The notes under the pieces are model-generated. The model was not told where the DNA came from. It worked only from the letters and a program-made list of their open reading frames with translations, and searched no databases. A program made the translations under genes and the position numbers. 64,000 nucleotides of DNA from Hemibagrus wyckioides (taxonomy: Eukaryota; Chordata; Actinopteri; Siluriformes; Bagridae): assembly GCF_019097595.1 (NCBI RefSeq), contig NC_080718.1, forward strand, positions 16,637,157-16,701,156. The letters run 5' to 3'. This document shows positions 30,124-64,000 of the stretch, in pieces (position 1 is the first letter of the stretch; each line of letters begins with the position of its first letter).

Positions 30124-30670
30124 ATGAGCTCTGCAGAGCAGGGAAAAGACTCACCTGTGTGTCCACACCACAGACATGAAGCTGTGGAAGCAGACAACTC
30201 GGCCAGTGAAGACACAAAACAGGTAACCAACACTACAGAAACATGATAAGCAACATAACCTGTCAGGCTGGAGGCTGTGTGTGTGTGTGTTATCTTAGAT
30301 GTTTGTCCCTTGGAAAGAGTCATCAGGATATTAAAGATGTTATATGATACTGTTTTCAAGAAGTATTTATTATTCTTGACTGACTATGAAACCCAAGTGA
30401 TATATTTGTGTGTGTGGAAGTTTCATGCAGGGAATTTAGGTTTATTTAAAAGCACAGCAGACCAATTGCCTGCTTAGTGACATTTTTTTTTAGCATTTCC
30501 ATACAGATGTTTGTTGTTGTTGTTGTTTTGTTTGTTTTGGCATAAATATACCAATTAAGTATTTAATGTCCTGAAACTTCATACTAATTCTATTGCCTTA
30601 CGTCAGAGTGACCTGTGACCTGTGTTGTGAAAACTGTTTGCTCAGTGCGACTCCTTAAAGATAAAAAAAA

Positions 30671-30740
<70 letters not shown>

Positions 30741-33700
30741 AACAAAAATATAAGACTAAGTATGAACAGGAGAAACTAACTATCGAATAAAATAAAGTAT
30801 AATAAATAAAGTAAAATTAAATGTAGCAGTGCAGTGAAACACAGTTGTGGATGTAACCTTATTTTCATCAGTATTTACATTACAGTACAGTACACATGTG
30901 CAAACTGGCAGTAGATAATACATATGAAGTACCCTGAGAGACTAAAACGGTGTTAATGGTTGTATTAGTGCAGTGTGAGGGTGTTATCGCCTGTCACACA
31001 CAGGTGAATTGTATGAATGATCTCCTGTAACGTTCTTTGTGACAACGATTCTAAATGAGTCCTCCGGAGAATGAGCTTCGGCTGACTCTGTAGTAGAGCT
31101 CATTCTCCAAAAGACTCAAATTTGTTGTCACATTCGTTTTCTCATTCTACGTGAGTTCTAAACTGCCAGTATATAAAGCATGACCTTATCCTTTAGCTTA
31201 TATGTCATATTTGTCAATATGTAGCTGTTGATTGATTTGTTGATTGATCTGATTCTCTATTTTTCTGTTTCTCAGGGGACAGTTTTATGTCTTTGCAACA
31301 ATGAGGTGAAGAGTCGAGCTGTGGTGAAATACTCCGCAGCACCACCGCCAGCCACCTATGCACTCCTTCAGGAGCAGACTGATCTCAAGCTTCCTCCAGC
31401 AAACTGGTTACGTCAGAGTGCCCAGCTAGGCTCCGCTGGTACCACTGTGTTTGGGTCCAGCAGCAAAAGCAAGCCCTTCTCAAGGTATGACTGCTTTAAT
31501 GGCTTCTTACCACTCTCGCAGTTTGATACTAACTAACACATTTTCATACATAGCATAGCAGTCACTGGGAAGTCATGAATATTTAATCTTTGAGCCATTA
31601 AATAATCTATGGAGGATAATAGATTGTTTAATGGATGGGTGTTTTTAATGCCAGTGAAACTAGAAATACATCTGGCAACCCTTTAACACTTACCCCTTTT
31701 TAGAGACAGTTTCCATGAATATATACACAGGGAGCAGTTTATTAGGAACACCCATAATCTGTAAGAACTGTGTAATGCATCATGGACCAGAATCTCAAAG
31801 GAATGCCTTGTGGAATCCATGCTATGAAGAGCTGAAGCTATTTTGAGAGCAAAGTATTATATACGTAATAACTATATGTATTATACGTAATAATACAATA
31901 TATGTTATTATAATATATACCTTATACCACAGTATTTGATGGTGTTCCTAATAAACCGCTCACTGAGTTTACATAAAGTATTTAATGTGGAAGCACATAT
32001 ATGTCCTCCTGCTATTCCAAATAGTTAGCAGGCTAGTTTACTGCTAGTTAAGTAGTAACAATAGTCACAGGTGGACACCCGACCTGTCAGAATATATTAT
32101 TATGAACCTTTTTGTTAGTCTTTTTAATAGTTTAGTTAGTTAGCTGTCATTGTTAGAGCACATTCCCCTTGTCTAAAAGTATCCTTTTATGTAAAGCATT
32201 TAATAAAACTGAAATGTCTTATTGGTCATCCAGTGACACTGACCACCCCAAATAGCATCTCTTCACCATTTCATCCTTTAATTAATTTATTTTTATTTTT
32301 ATATACATCGGTCTTCAGTGTCATGAATAACTGGTCTCACAAACAATTCTATTCACATCAATATTATATGGAAATATTGGGAAACGATTAAAAAAATTGA
32401 CCCATTGAAAACTTCATTTGACTTACAATATCTCTTTTGCTGTCTTCTCTACTTTATCATTAACTTGTATGATGAATGAAAGACCTCTTATACATTAGAA
32501 CAGTTGGTATGGTATTGTGTTGCACTTTAGCATAAATCTCTCACATTCTTGTGTATCTAAACTATTTGATTTAACATGAACTGAAACTCTTAGTCATGTG
32601 CTCTGTGTTTGTTTTTGTTTAAGCTTTGGTATGGCTTATGAATTTATTGACTCCATCGGCAACGATGTTGACGTGGTGTCTGACTCTGAGGTGAGTTCTG
32701 TTTGTTTGTTTTTTTTTTTTTTATTATCTGTACATGCTGAATATGTCGATCTCATCAAGGTCTGCTGTTCATCTTATAGTCATGAATGCATGGGAGATAA
32801 CCTTTTTTTAATGTGTGCGTTTGACTTTGGCAGAACATAAAGAAACTGCTGAAGATCCCCTACAGTAAGTCACATGTCAGCATGGCGGTGCATCGTGTGG
32901 GCAGGACTCTGCTCCTAGACGAACTCGACATTCAAGAGCTGTTTATGAGATCGTCACAGGTGAGTGTAACTGCACAGGTGCTTTCCAGTTTCATTCTCTC
33001 ACGGGCAGTGCTCTGGGAGAGACTGTGGGACTGCTCATGAGTTTTAATCACACAAGTCTCATAGTGTGTGTTTTTGTATTTGTTTTTGGTAGACTGGAGA
33101 CTGGACATGGTTGAAGGAATTTTACCAGAGGCTCATTGACCAGAAATGGCAGAGGAAAAAGAAAAGTAAAGAGCACTGGTATGAAAAGGCCATTCTCTCC
33201 AAGTTCCTTTATTACAGGTGAGTTCCAAGTTTACATGGAACAGTTTTTTTTATTAATTACAAATTATCTATCATCCATAACCAAACATGTGTCTTGTATT
33301 TCAGTATAAATGGAGATGGTGCTGCAGAGCCTGTGCCCTCCGAATCAGACAGCTGTGCTGAAGCAGAGGAGGCGTGTGGAACAGCAGAATATGGCCCATC
33401 CTGGCCTGCTACCTTCAGCAGCTCGACCTCAGATTCGGACCAGTCCTCTATTCCTAAGGAGGTCTCCTGTTATTTTTTTTTTTATTATTGTGTGTGTGTG
33501 CATGACAGAGAGAGAGAGTTTTACACACCCTATTTTGTAAAACTCTGCTTTAGTCGATGTTTTATTTTCTACTATTCTCTTCTAATTTCTAGGAGCGAAT
33601 GGAGAACACGTTTGCGCTTGGCCACGTCACCTCAGTACCTAAAGAACAGAATCTGCCGATGCTCTTTAACGAAGGAGAGAACAGCCAGGTAACAGACTCA

Positions 33701-36700
33701 TTCCTCAACCCAGTGGAAGTCTGTATGAGGTTTCATTTAAAGTTGCTATTAGTACACAGTATGAAAAAGCTGATGATATTTGATCTAGTTTATGGTTTGT
33801 TAGTGTTATGTAGCTGTGATCCCCTCTTCTGAATGCAGGGTTTAAAAAACGACTTTGTGCGGAACATCCTCTGGACTTTTGAAGACATCCACATGCTAGT
33901 GGGATCAAACATGCCAATTTTTGGAGGCGGACGTTACCCAGCAGTGAGTCTGCGGCTCAGGTCAGATTCTCTGTCCTAGTTATACAGAAACGGTGTTTAT
34001 AGTATATGTTTGATTTAATTATTTATTTTATATGCATGTTACACAGTAATAAGCTCCAGGCATTTTTAGATGCAATGCACCTAATTCAAGTTGCTTATAA
34101 TTTTATAATGTAGTGTCATTGTGTTCCAGTGTGGTTTTTCTCATCATACACACACATTGTCACTGGGTTTTATTTAAAGTAATTGGGTTGGTGGTGTAGT
34201 TCACAGTGTTGATCAATTCACATCAATTCAATGTTCACAGTGGTGATCAATATCACTGACATTATGAAAGTATTTAATGTGTTATTTATTTTAAATATTA
34301 GAAATGTTTTTTTTCCTTTGATATAGGGATAACAACAAACCGATCAACATTCTTACTGGTATTGATTACTGGCTGGACAATCTGATGTGCAATGTACCAG
34401 AGCTTGTCATGTGTTTCCATGTAAATGGCATAGTGCAGGTAAAGCTTTAATTTCTTCACTACTCTATTCTTGTTCATATTATTTCCATGTACACATGCCC
34501 AGCTTTTGCTTCCATTCTTTTTAACAGAAATATGAAATGATAAAGACAGAGGACATCCCAGATCTGGAGAATTCCACATTTTCCACTAGGGTGGTGAAAA
34601 ACATTGCCCAAAATATACTTTCTTTTCTTAAATCCAATTGTACCAAAGAGGGACACACCTATTGGCTCTTCAAAGGTGAGTTTCAGTCTCTTTAGTAGAA
34701 TACACACATGTGGTTATAAAGATTGTGTTCCACACACTTGCAAAAGAGTAGAAAGCATCTGATTATGTCTAACTCTTTACTTTTAGCCAGTGGGAGTGAC
34801 ATCGTAAAGCTGTATGATCTGACCACTCTGTGTGAGGAGGCACCTGAAGAGAAATGCCAGAACCCCTTCACTTTGCCAGTGGCTGTTCTACTTTATAAGT
34901 GTGTATTGCATGTCGTGCATTTTATCTTGAGTACTTTGTATTTTCTAGATCATCCCAGTGAGCATGGTGTTCTGATGAGCAGAGCTGATTTGTTCTAAAT
35001 TGCAGGGTGGCAAGTAACATGATGCTGAAAAAGAACCAAAACAGGAAACATTACGGGACCATCAGAACTCTGTTGCTCAACTGTGTTAAGCTCCTAGATG
35101 AGGAGAAACACTATCAGGTACACACAATATGTTTCTGGCTATACCTTTAATACCGTTAATAAGACTGTGGTTCATCATGTCTCCTTTCTGACTGTTTAGA
35201 TCATTGCCTCAGCACACTACATGTTGTCAGAGCTGTTTCAGCTGGATGACTCAAGTGAGGAGGAAGGTAGTGAGGAGTCTCTACGCAATGGGGGCTCTGA
35301 GGACAGCTATAGCGAGGACGAGGATGAAGAAGAAGTGGATGATGATGAAGAAGAAGATGACAGCTGCTCATATAGCATGCCGTCTAAGCGTCCAGAGGAC
35401 TGCAAGGCAGTGGCTGTGATTAAATCTGTGGAGGAGCTGTCTGTCCCAGAGAAGTACACATCAACCCACAAGATAAGGGTATGTCTATGATCTTTATGTA
35501 GCAGGAACTGATTAAAACCTTACACAGGTTCTGTCTACGTTCTGTATTTAGACCTCAACAATTTCTATTAGTGTTAAAATGATTGTAACAATTAGACGTG
35601 CTGCAGATGCAGTAGTTTAGGTTAGGTTAGATTAGTTTGGATGCATCAGTAAGGCACAACTCATCATTCTCTTTAACCTTCTTTTTTTTCCTAACCAGCC
35701 CAACTGTTCATTTCCTGTGTCCCAAGACAAAGAAGAGAAATGTAGGCTTGTACTTAGCTATGTGCTAAAGGTGAGAATACCCGGTCCTGCAATTGTGTTT
35801 TGTATTATTGTTTTGGATCAAAAGAAATGATCCAGAATTAGATCAGAATGGTTTAATGTACCAGTGTCAAAGACAGAACTGGATGTTTATTAATGAGCAA
35901 GGTCCTGGGGTTAGTAAAAAAACAAAACAAAACAAAAAACACACAGTACAGTTGCAATAGTTCATGATAGTTTCAATTCTATGTGATATTGTCTAAAGAC
36001 ATTGTGAATGTATTTGTTAATATATTTTGTGATAAATTAACGAAGAGTTATTTCCAAATTATTTACATTCCACTGAATATAAAGCATGTCTTTAGTTTCA
36101 CACCAAAATGTTGTATATTAAAAGTAATAGTGTCGAAGTAAAACAACTCTTCTTCAGACAGCTCCAGTTGAGGTTGAAAATGCCATTGCTTAATGCCTTA
36201 GTATGGTGGAATCTTTACATAGAATTTTAAAATTGCAAGATGCTGAAATTGTTTCAGTTTTTCTATAAGGTTATTGTTTGAGACAGAGATTGAATTCCGA
36301 TGCTGATAATATGTTCGAGAATTGTCTGTATAGTAAACACTTTGCTGTATGTGCTATAGGGACTGAAGGCAGTGGATAGCAGTATCAAGAAGGAGAGTGA
36401 CCTGCCGGCAGCTGACCCCAGCACTCCTATCCCTCTGAAGTATGAGGAGACTGGAGCCAGAGCAGTGGAGAAAGAGATCGCTCTGCTGCTTGACAGAGGT
36501 CAGCAGCACTCACTAACAATTTTCACTAGAATACTTTTGCTTTACATTTCATCTACTGCATCTGGCTTTCTCTCGCTTCTTCATTATGCTCCTTTTATTG
36601 ACTCTTTTCCTGTTCAGCTGCTCCATGTGGTGAGGGACTAAAGTTGCCCATGCGCTCAGGCATGCTGGCTGGTTCCTGGCAGCACCAGATGAAGCTGCAA

Positions 36701-39700
36701 CTCTTTCTGAAGGCATCGAAAGCTTACTGTGTGTTATCTGAGGCTGCAACCAACCTGCAGAAGTACGGCCGGGCACTGCGTTACATCAAACTGTCCCTAC
36801 AGTGTCATGGTGAGAGAGCAAAAATAGAAAAGAGTACACTCTTTTACAGCACAAGGTAATATAATCATTTTGACATTTGTTATGACCTTACATTCAATTC
36901 TTTCTCCTCTCTGTGTGTAGATGCGTATTGTGCTATAAGCAGTGGGCTGCACCCAACTGTGCTGCTCTTCCACAGCCAGTGTCTGTCTCTGTGTGGAGAC
37001 GTGCAGTTGATGTTGGCACAGAATGCCTCAAACAGAGCTGCCTATCTGGAGGAGTACAGCTACCAGACCAGAGATGACCAGGAGATCCTTCACTGCCTTC
37101 ACCGGGAGAGCTCCTGCCAAGGTTTCCCTCACCTATCACATTTCATTAATATCATATAAACATTCTGTTCTCATGAGCAAGCAAACAGGAAAGAGTTGCA
37201 TGACTAGTAATTTCTTAATAGTTCACAAGTAGGCATTTAGTCATCTTTTTTGCTATTGCAAAACTGATTTAAAACACTTTTTAGGTAATTTTATTAATGA
37301 GGTTAAATGCTGATAAACAGCAAAGATTAAGCATGCGTATCTGCCTTTTTAATATAGATGATTTTACACTTTAGCTTTTCTGTATTTGTTGACATTTGTT
37401 GAGAAGGAATGATAGAAGATGCAGCATATTTTTGTCAGCTTATCATCTGTGCTGCTCTCAGCTTTCAGCATGGCCACTGACCTGGCCACTGACCCAGAGT
37501 ACCAGCTGTTTGTGAGCAGTAAGTGCTATGAGGCAGCCCATGACATTTTAACCTCTGAAGCTCTGAAAGACCTGAACTCAGAGAAGCTGGCTCAGGTTCT
37601 AAAGCGGCTTGGAAACATTCGCAATGAGATGGGCGTCTTCTATATGAACCAGGCCGCAGCACTGCAGACAGAGAAAGAAGGGGGTGAGTAGGCTCAAAGA
37701 TGATCTATTTTGTACAAAGGATTTCGTTTTATTGACCTGTCGATTGTTAGATTTTAATTGTATTTGTCTCTCCCTTCACTGTATGGGCCGTAGTACGGAA
37801 GTCAGTGTGTGCAGCAGAGCAAGATCTGTGGAAGAAGAGCTTCTCTTGTTTTGAGAAGGGCATGCAGAATTTTGAGGCCATTTCAGACTCCGTAAACAAA
37901 GCCCTGCTGTTGTGTAACATTGGCAGACTGATGCGGATCTGTGCACAAGCCCATTGCACCATGACTACAGAAGAGAGCCGAGGAGAGTTCTCACCTGAGG
38001 AGGCTCTCTACTACAACAAGGTACACCCTCACACAGAATGGTTCTAATTTATAAGACACAAGCATGGAGTGAGAATACTGAATGAGTCTCTCTCTAGTAG
38101 GTGTCTTTTAAATGTCATGTTTTTGTTAAGTGTGATGTATACTTTTCACCATGTATCTATATACAGGCAGTGGATTACTATCAAAGAGCCATGAAGTGTC
38201 TGGGAAGTAGAGAGAGCCATACAGCAGTGTGGGATTCGGTGAACTGGGAGCTCTCCACCACATACTTCACCCTGGCTACGCTACTACAGGACTATGCTCC
38301 ATTGTCCCGCAAAGCTCAGGAGCAGGTGAGCGTATACATACACACATTCATTCAATTATATAGATGATAATGCAGGACTGAAATACTTGTCGAAATACTA
38401 TAAGAAGTACAAAAATATCTTGCTTCACCTACCTAAATGCTGCAATGAAAATAGCCATTGATGTTGGCGTGGCATTAAATGAACAATAAACAAACAGTGA
38501 TGCAGGAGTGTTTTGTATGTTTGTACTGTGGAAGCATGTTTTATGTTCTGTTGTGTTACTTTTTTTCAGGTTGAGAGAGAAGTGACTGATGCTATGATGA
38601 AGTCTCTGCGATATTGTGACCTCCAGACAGAATCAGCCCGCCAGCCACTATACCAGTACAGAGCAGCAACCATCCACCACAGATTGGCGTCTATGTACCA
38701 CAGCTGCTATCGTAACCAGGTACACGTGTTCACTCATGCATTCCTCTCAGACAAATTTATTTTCTTATAGACTAGACCTGAGGCATTCAGAACAGTGGAC
38801 CATATCATGCCCATGATGTTTGTTCATTCTCACTGCCTTCTCAACTTTGTACATGGGCTTTTAAATGCTTGTGCTAAACATCAGTGCTAACATAACATAT
38901 CTGGCTATGCTCATACTCATAATATTGCAGTATTTTGGTATAAGCAAAACCTGTCCATGCAACAGATACCTAATGTTTGAGTGTGTGCACACACTTGTTC
39001 ATTTAAGGTGGGTGATGAGAGTGTACGGAAGCAGCACAGGTCTCTAGCAGAGCTCCATTACTCCAAAGCAGTGCGTCTGTTCCTCAGTCTGAGTGATGCC
39101 CCGTGTGAGTTGCTGCGCACTCTGCTGGAGCGTGTGGCCTTCGCCGAGTTTACCATGGCAGGTCAGTCAAGTCAAGAAGCTTTTATTGTCATTTCAGCCA
39201 TATATAGCTGATGCAGTACATGGTGAAATGAGACCATGTTTCTCCAGGATCCTGGTGTTACATAAACCAGCATAACAACATTGAAATACAAAACAGCAAC
39301 ACAGAGCTAAGGACAGAAAGTAGCTGTCTCACATACTCAGTCTCACACACTGGTCTTACACTTGTTGTTAGTCCAGCTTAATTTGTGCAGTGTTGGTTAA
39401 ACCATTATTCTGGACTATTAAATTATTTTGCACAGAAAAATTTCTAGTTTTGTACTCTGTACTTTCTAGGTTATGGCTAAGATGAACATTACAATTAGAT
39501 TAGCATTATTATAGTGTTTTTACCAATACATGATGCACATGTCTGTATGTCTGTGTTTTTGTATGTTTTAGGACAGAGCAGTAGTGCAGTGAAATTGAAA
39601 ACCTTAACAGGAGCTTTGGAAATAATGTGTGAGACTCGCCATGCCTTCAGCCTAATCTACAAAGAGCTGCAGGAGCAACAGCAGAAAGAGGTCTAGCACG

Positions 39701-40656
39701 ATATTTTGAGCTCATAACCTTCTGGTCACTAGTCCAGAAATGTAAACACTGAACCAGCACCCACTCTGGGAGCTCACCCTGGACACAAACATGAGAAAAC
39801 GAAATACTTTCCACTTTTAAAAGGTTACAAAACTACAATCATGTTAAAAGTAATAGTTTGTGTGTATTTATTTGTGAAAACAGGGAGTGGTACAAGAAGA
39901 CACGGCCAACCTTGATGAGTCCTCTGAAGATAGCCCTGCCTCTTCAGGGTTGAACACACAAGAAGTGGTAAAGCTGATTGGCATCTTTGAGCCCAGTATC
40001 TCCTTCTTGCTGCTGCAGGTGATTAAACTCAGTACCACCAGCAAACGCAAACCCAGGTAAGAGGGAGAAAAACTCTTTTTGGCTTATGTAGTTTCAGAAG
40101 AGAAGTTCCTGAAAAGTAGTATAATTTTGACAAATGACTTTTGTACAAATTGCATCCAAAATAGGATATTTTGGACATTTTTTTAAGAACGATACTATAA
40201 TAATAAATAGTCCTATGATATACCATATTCTATTAAATACTATATGATTTAAAATTTGATAGACTTCACAACCCTACTGTAAGTCACTCTGCATAAGGGT
40301 TACACAGATATTGATGGACCTTTGTCTAATAACCATGCTTTTCTAGTAAACTTTGTGTGCTTCTGCAATTTGTACCTGCATGTTTATTATCACGATAATT
40401 GTTAGTTTATCTTCAGGAGCCAGATTTCTCCACAAATTTTAACACGTGTAAACCAATAAAATAGAGTCTTCACATTGACATCATCATGCATATGGGGTTT
40501 TGTGTTTGTTTGTGTATAAACAGCAGTAAAGAGGAGGAGCAGGTGATGGTCTACAAGCAGGTCTACTCCAGGCTGTTGCGAGCAGAAAAGAACGCCCCCC
40601 TGACCCAGCGCATAGCCCTCTATATGGAACTTCTTGATCAGTTGGCTCCTGTCTGA
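30124..40656 (+). CDS. edrf1: EDRF1, erythroid differentiation-related factor 1 (complete, 25 coding exons)
   Basis: Coding exons: 30124-30222, 31276-31484, 32624-32690, 32834-32959, 33093-33217, 33305-33461, 33593-33688, 33839-33960, 34327-34438, 34528-34675, 34787-34898, 35006-35117, 35200-35478, 35699-35770, 36360-36498, 36618-36809, 36921-37121, 37462-37683, 37794-38020, 38167-38325, 38570-38719, 39008-39161, 39572-39690, 39884-40056, 40524-40656. All are GT-AG and phases close: 3705 nt, 1234 aa, against about 1238 in human. Hallmarks are LKLPPANWLR, GMAYEFIDSIGNDVDVVSDS, GSNMPIFGGGRYPAVSLRLR and, later, WELSTTYFTLATLLQDYAPL. TPR-like helices occupy the C-terminal half and an acidic Glu/Asp stretch lies in the 35200 exon. 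EDRF1 is a nuclear factor linked to globin expression and GATA1 activity; its mechanism is little known. The N-terminus before NNEVKSRAVVKY is poorly conserved. Confidence 0.96.
30674..30738. repeat. (TA)n microsatellite in edrf1 intron 1
   Basis: More than 30 TA units. Intron 1 spans 30223-31275 and no other feature was recognised in it. Confidence 0.95.
31728..31965. mobile_element. MITE with inverted ends in edrf1 intron 2
   Basis: The left end CAGGGAGCAGTTTATTAGGA and right end TCCTAATAAACCGCTCACTG are reverse complements with two or three mismatches over about 25 bases. Inside, GGAATGCCTTGTGGAATCCA and GAAGAGCTGAAGC follow the order of a widespread fish MITE. It is 238 bp, with no coding capacity. 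Confidence 0.75.
39165..39340 (+). mobile_element. Dispersed repeat starting at the edrf1 exon 22 donor
   Basis: CAAGAAGCTTTTATTGTCAT, then GGTGAAATGAGACCATGTTT and CTCCAGGATCCTGGTGTTAC. The same blocks in the same order and orientation occur at 56114-56400. Family unknown; probably the 3' part of a retroposon. It begins within about 4 bases of the GT donor at 39162. Confidence 0.65.
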
Positions 40657-42257
40657 CCAAGGCGATCGATCATCTGACCAGACCCACACTCTGTAGTGTA
40701 AGAAGTATGAAGAGGTTTCTGGAATGGGATGAATCCGAGTTCTTACCAGCGGTGTCTTGTTCTCACACTCACAGCTAATTACTAGCTAGATTTTTCCTCT
40801 GTTTTTTTTTGTTGTTGTTGTTAATATTCAGTGAGGAAATTGACAGAAATATTTCCTAAGGCTGACTAATGTGAAATGTGATATTCTTTTGTTTCTGAAA
40901 AAGAGAAAGAAAGATACTTCAATATTTTTGTTTCAGATAAATAAGCAAACATTTATTTATTTTTTTTCCAGAAGGGTCACAATATGAATGATTAATATGT
41001 GCAATAATAAGGCAATGTACAGGACAAGCTCTGCTAAAGCTGTTGCCGTATTTTATATACAATGTGTGTGCTATACAAATTCTTTATTAAAATTTTGGAA
41101 GTTGATTGAATGCCATTTGTCTTGATTTTGTCTCAGGTTGCACTAGTTATAAACTGATGGAAGGGTGCACTTGTGGACAAAGAAGTGTCTATTGTTGAAT
41201 TTTTTTGTCCCCAGGACAGTCACAACCAACCATTAAAATTACAACTGATGCATTGTAATTGATCTTGATAATTAGAGAATCTTGTAAGTTGTAATGCAGA
41301 AAAACAAAGACCATGCCCAGGCTAAACAAAGTATGCAGTACTATAGGTTACTGTTGTGCAACCAGTGGATCTTAATGTGGGATCAGGGGACCCTTAGTGG
41401 TCTCTTGAGGTACAGCCAAGGGGTCCAGTTTTTTTTTTTTTTTTCATGGGTGGAAATCACAATTCATTATAGAACCAGCTTATTTGAATTAAATCAGTTT
41501 AATCCAAAATTCAATAACGCAGGTAGACCTAAAGAAGAATCTTTCTTTGTTTTGTCAGTGAACTGAAGCTCTACGCTACCAATAAATAATCATAATGAAC
41601 AGTTGGTTTAAAATAGTTCGATTATGTTGAAATTTATGTGTTGAATGTGGGCTGGGGAATTTATTTAGAAGAAAAAGGAGTAGAGGAGATATTCAAAATA
41701 CTCATAAGACACCTTGGTGTGTGTAGGAAATGGGAAAAACACCATGTCAGCCTATTTAATATAAATATCCATTTATAGGAATAACACTAAGCCAGTGGTG
41801 TCACTTAAGTGGCAAAGGCGCACAACAGAGACTTCTTATTTTGTCTTCTTAAAAATTGATTTATAGAATTTATAGAATTTGATGCTATCAAATTCTCTTT
41901 ATAATAAACAAGTCGTCTTTGTTTAGCCAAGTTGGTGGAGGAGGAGCTTTGTTAGACCCTACCCAGTGACGTGTACTGTGAACAGCCAATCAGCGTGCGG
42001 TAGGGATCTTGGCGCCTTGGTGTGAACGGAGGCTAGACCAAAGTGGGTTTCTAGAGATGTTTTTATATAGACTAATATTTTCATTTACTAACTCTGGATC
42101 GCAGATCTAACTGAATCTCCTGATCGCTTGAAACACAAGAACGAGACAGTCGCATGTTGAACATGCCAGCTGCTATTTTTGTTGTGCCTTTTTATTGATT
42201 TGTCAGTATTGTGTGTCCGGCTAGCAGACTAGCTAGCGGCTACTGCGCAACAGCACA
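40657..42257 (+). promoter_or_regulatory. edrf1 3' UTR, spacer and tonsl promoter
   Basis: An ATTAAA at 41086-41091 is the likely edrf1 polyadenylation signal. The spacer that follows has no gene. Near tonsl are TGACGT (41967-41972), CCAAT within AGCCAATCAG (41984-41993) and TTGGCGCC (42009-42016), an E2F-like site. CCAAT plus E2F is typical of S-phase genes and would suit tonsl. The transcription start is presumably at about 42040-42230. Confidence 0.5.
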
Positions 42258-63147
<20,890 letters not shown>

Positions 63148-63239
63148 GTTAGTCATCTGAGTAGTTTATCATAGCATTATATCATCAGGTGCATTGTTGT
63201 GTGTGTGGCATGATGACATAAGACATAGTGTAGACATCT

Positions 63240-63535
63240 TGCTGTATAGGGGTCACCAGTTTAATGCTCAGCTCAGGTTGCTCTCTGTGTGAAGTTTTAC
63301 GTGTTCCCCTTATAACTGCTTGGGTTCTCTGATTTGTGGCCTCCTGGTTCTCAGGTTCCCAGTGTCCGAAAAACATTCCAGTAGGTGAACTGACTATGGT
63401 ACATTCTAAATGAGCAGGTGCATGTGCATGATGGCCCGCAATGACCTGGTGTCCAGTCTGGGGGCAGTTCTCCTACCTTGTGACCAGGCATAAGCTCCGG
63501 ATCCTTTGCAGACCAAACCAGAATAAAGTAATTAC
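63240..63535 (+). mobile_element. V-SINE/LINE-like element, decayed
   Basis: TGGGTTCTCTGATTTGTGGC, CGCAATGACCTGGTGTCCAG, CATAAGCTCCGGATCCTTTG and CAGAATAAAGTAATTACAG follow the V-SINE order to its tail. It lies after tonsl exon 27. Confidence 0.55.
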
Positions 63536-64000
63536 AGATAAATAAAGAAAAGATCCTTTTAAATCCACAAATTTCAGTAGTATTGAAGTATCAGGTGTTT
63601 ATGCTAGAGTAGCCAGTCATGATTCAGTCCTCTGATAAGACAAGTATTTGGGCTCAAAACACACTTGAAATTAGCTTCTTCTTCTTTTTTTTTTTAGATT
63701 GGATCAATGTAATACACAGGAAATGGCCACTTAAATTACAGAAATATAGGTAATATATAACATGATCTTAAACAGAATAGCAATCAGTAATATATTAAAC
63801 CCCCAAATCAGTACTGGCACCAGGGCATCCTCCACATAACACATTGCCCATGACTGAATGATGAATACTGGAATATGTTTTCATTTTATCCAGGCTGGAA
63901 AACGAGACATTTTTTGATGAACACTATAATATATATTCAAAAATTAATTTTTTTTGAAAATTAGATTTTATTGCTTGAAATGAAATGCATCTAAATGGAT
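63536..64000. other. tonsl intron 27, right edge of window
   Basis: AT-rich sequence with no exon recognised. The remaining tonsl C-terminal exon or exons should lie further right. Confidence 0.5.

Overview
The window is vertebrate nuclear DNA, almost certainly from a teleost fish. It has intron-rich genes with GT-AG junctions, V-SINE-type tRNA-derived SINEs, many decayed Tc1/mariner and hAT transposons, and dense micro- and minisatellites. The repeat mix suits an otophysan such as a catfish or characin, but the order is a guess. Nothing bacterial, plasmid-like or viral was seen.

Six protein genes and one tRNA gene are readable, left to right: the 5' end of aspg (asparaginase/lysophospholipase-like, minus strand); tRNA-Leu(UAA); the single-coding-exon GTPase gene arf6 (plus); an approximately 16 kb gene-poor stretch; vcpkmt/METTL21D (lysine methyltransferase, minus, 5 coding exons); tex36 (minus, 4 coding exons); edrf1 (plus, 25 coding exons, complete); and tonsl (plus, 27 coding exons seen, 3' end beyond the window). 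I placed exon boundaries by hand and required reading phase to be kept at every junction. The models are 226 aa for vcpkmt, 196 aa for tex36, 1234 aa for edrf1, and 1358 complete codons of tonsl.

The order joins blocks that are separate in human: ASPG, ARF6 and VCPKMT on chromosome 14, TEX36 and EDRF1 on chromosome 10, and TONSL on chromosome 8. tex36 and edrf1 are divergent, with about 0.9 kb between start codons; vcpkmt and tex36 are tandem on the minus strand; arf6 and vcpkmt converge across the gene-poor stretch. The genes do not form one pathway. Arf6 works in membrane and actin traffic, VCPKMT trimethylates the VCP ATPase, EDRF1 is a nuclear factor for erythroid genes, TONSL reads new histone H4 at replication forks, and TEX36 is a testis protein of unknown role.

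Mobile DNA fills the introns and spacers. It includes a hAT element with an intact 8-bp target duplication, four fragments of one Tc1-like family, a MITE with approximately 70-bp inverted repeats inside a BED-finger hAT remnant, an L1-type LINE tail and several V-SINEs. The observations most worth a second look are a 250-bp dispersed duplication identical except for one poly-T run, three splice acceptors whose upstream tracts are TG repeats, a repeat starting within a few bases of an edrf1 splice donor, and a GC-AG intron in tonsl. I found no convincing new biological system.
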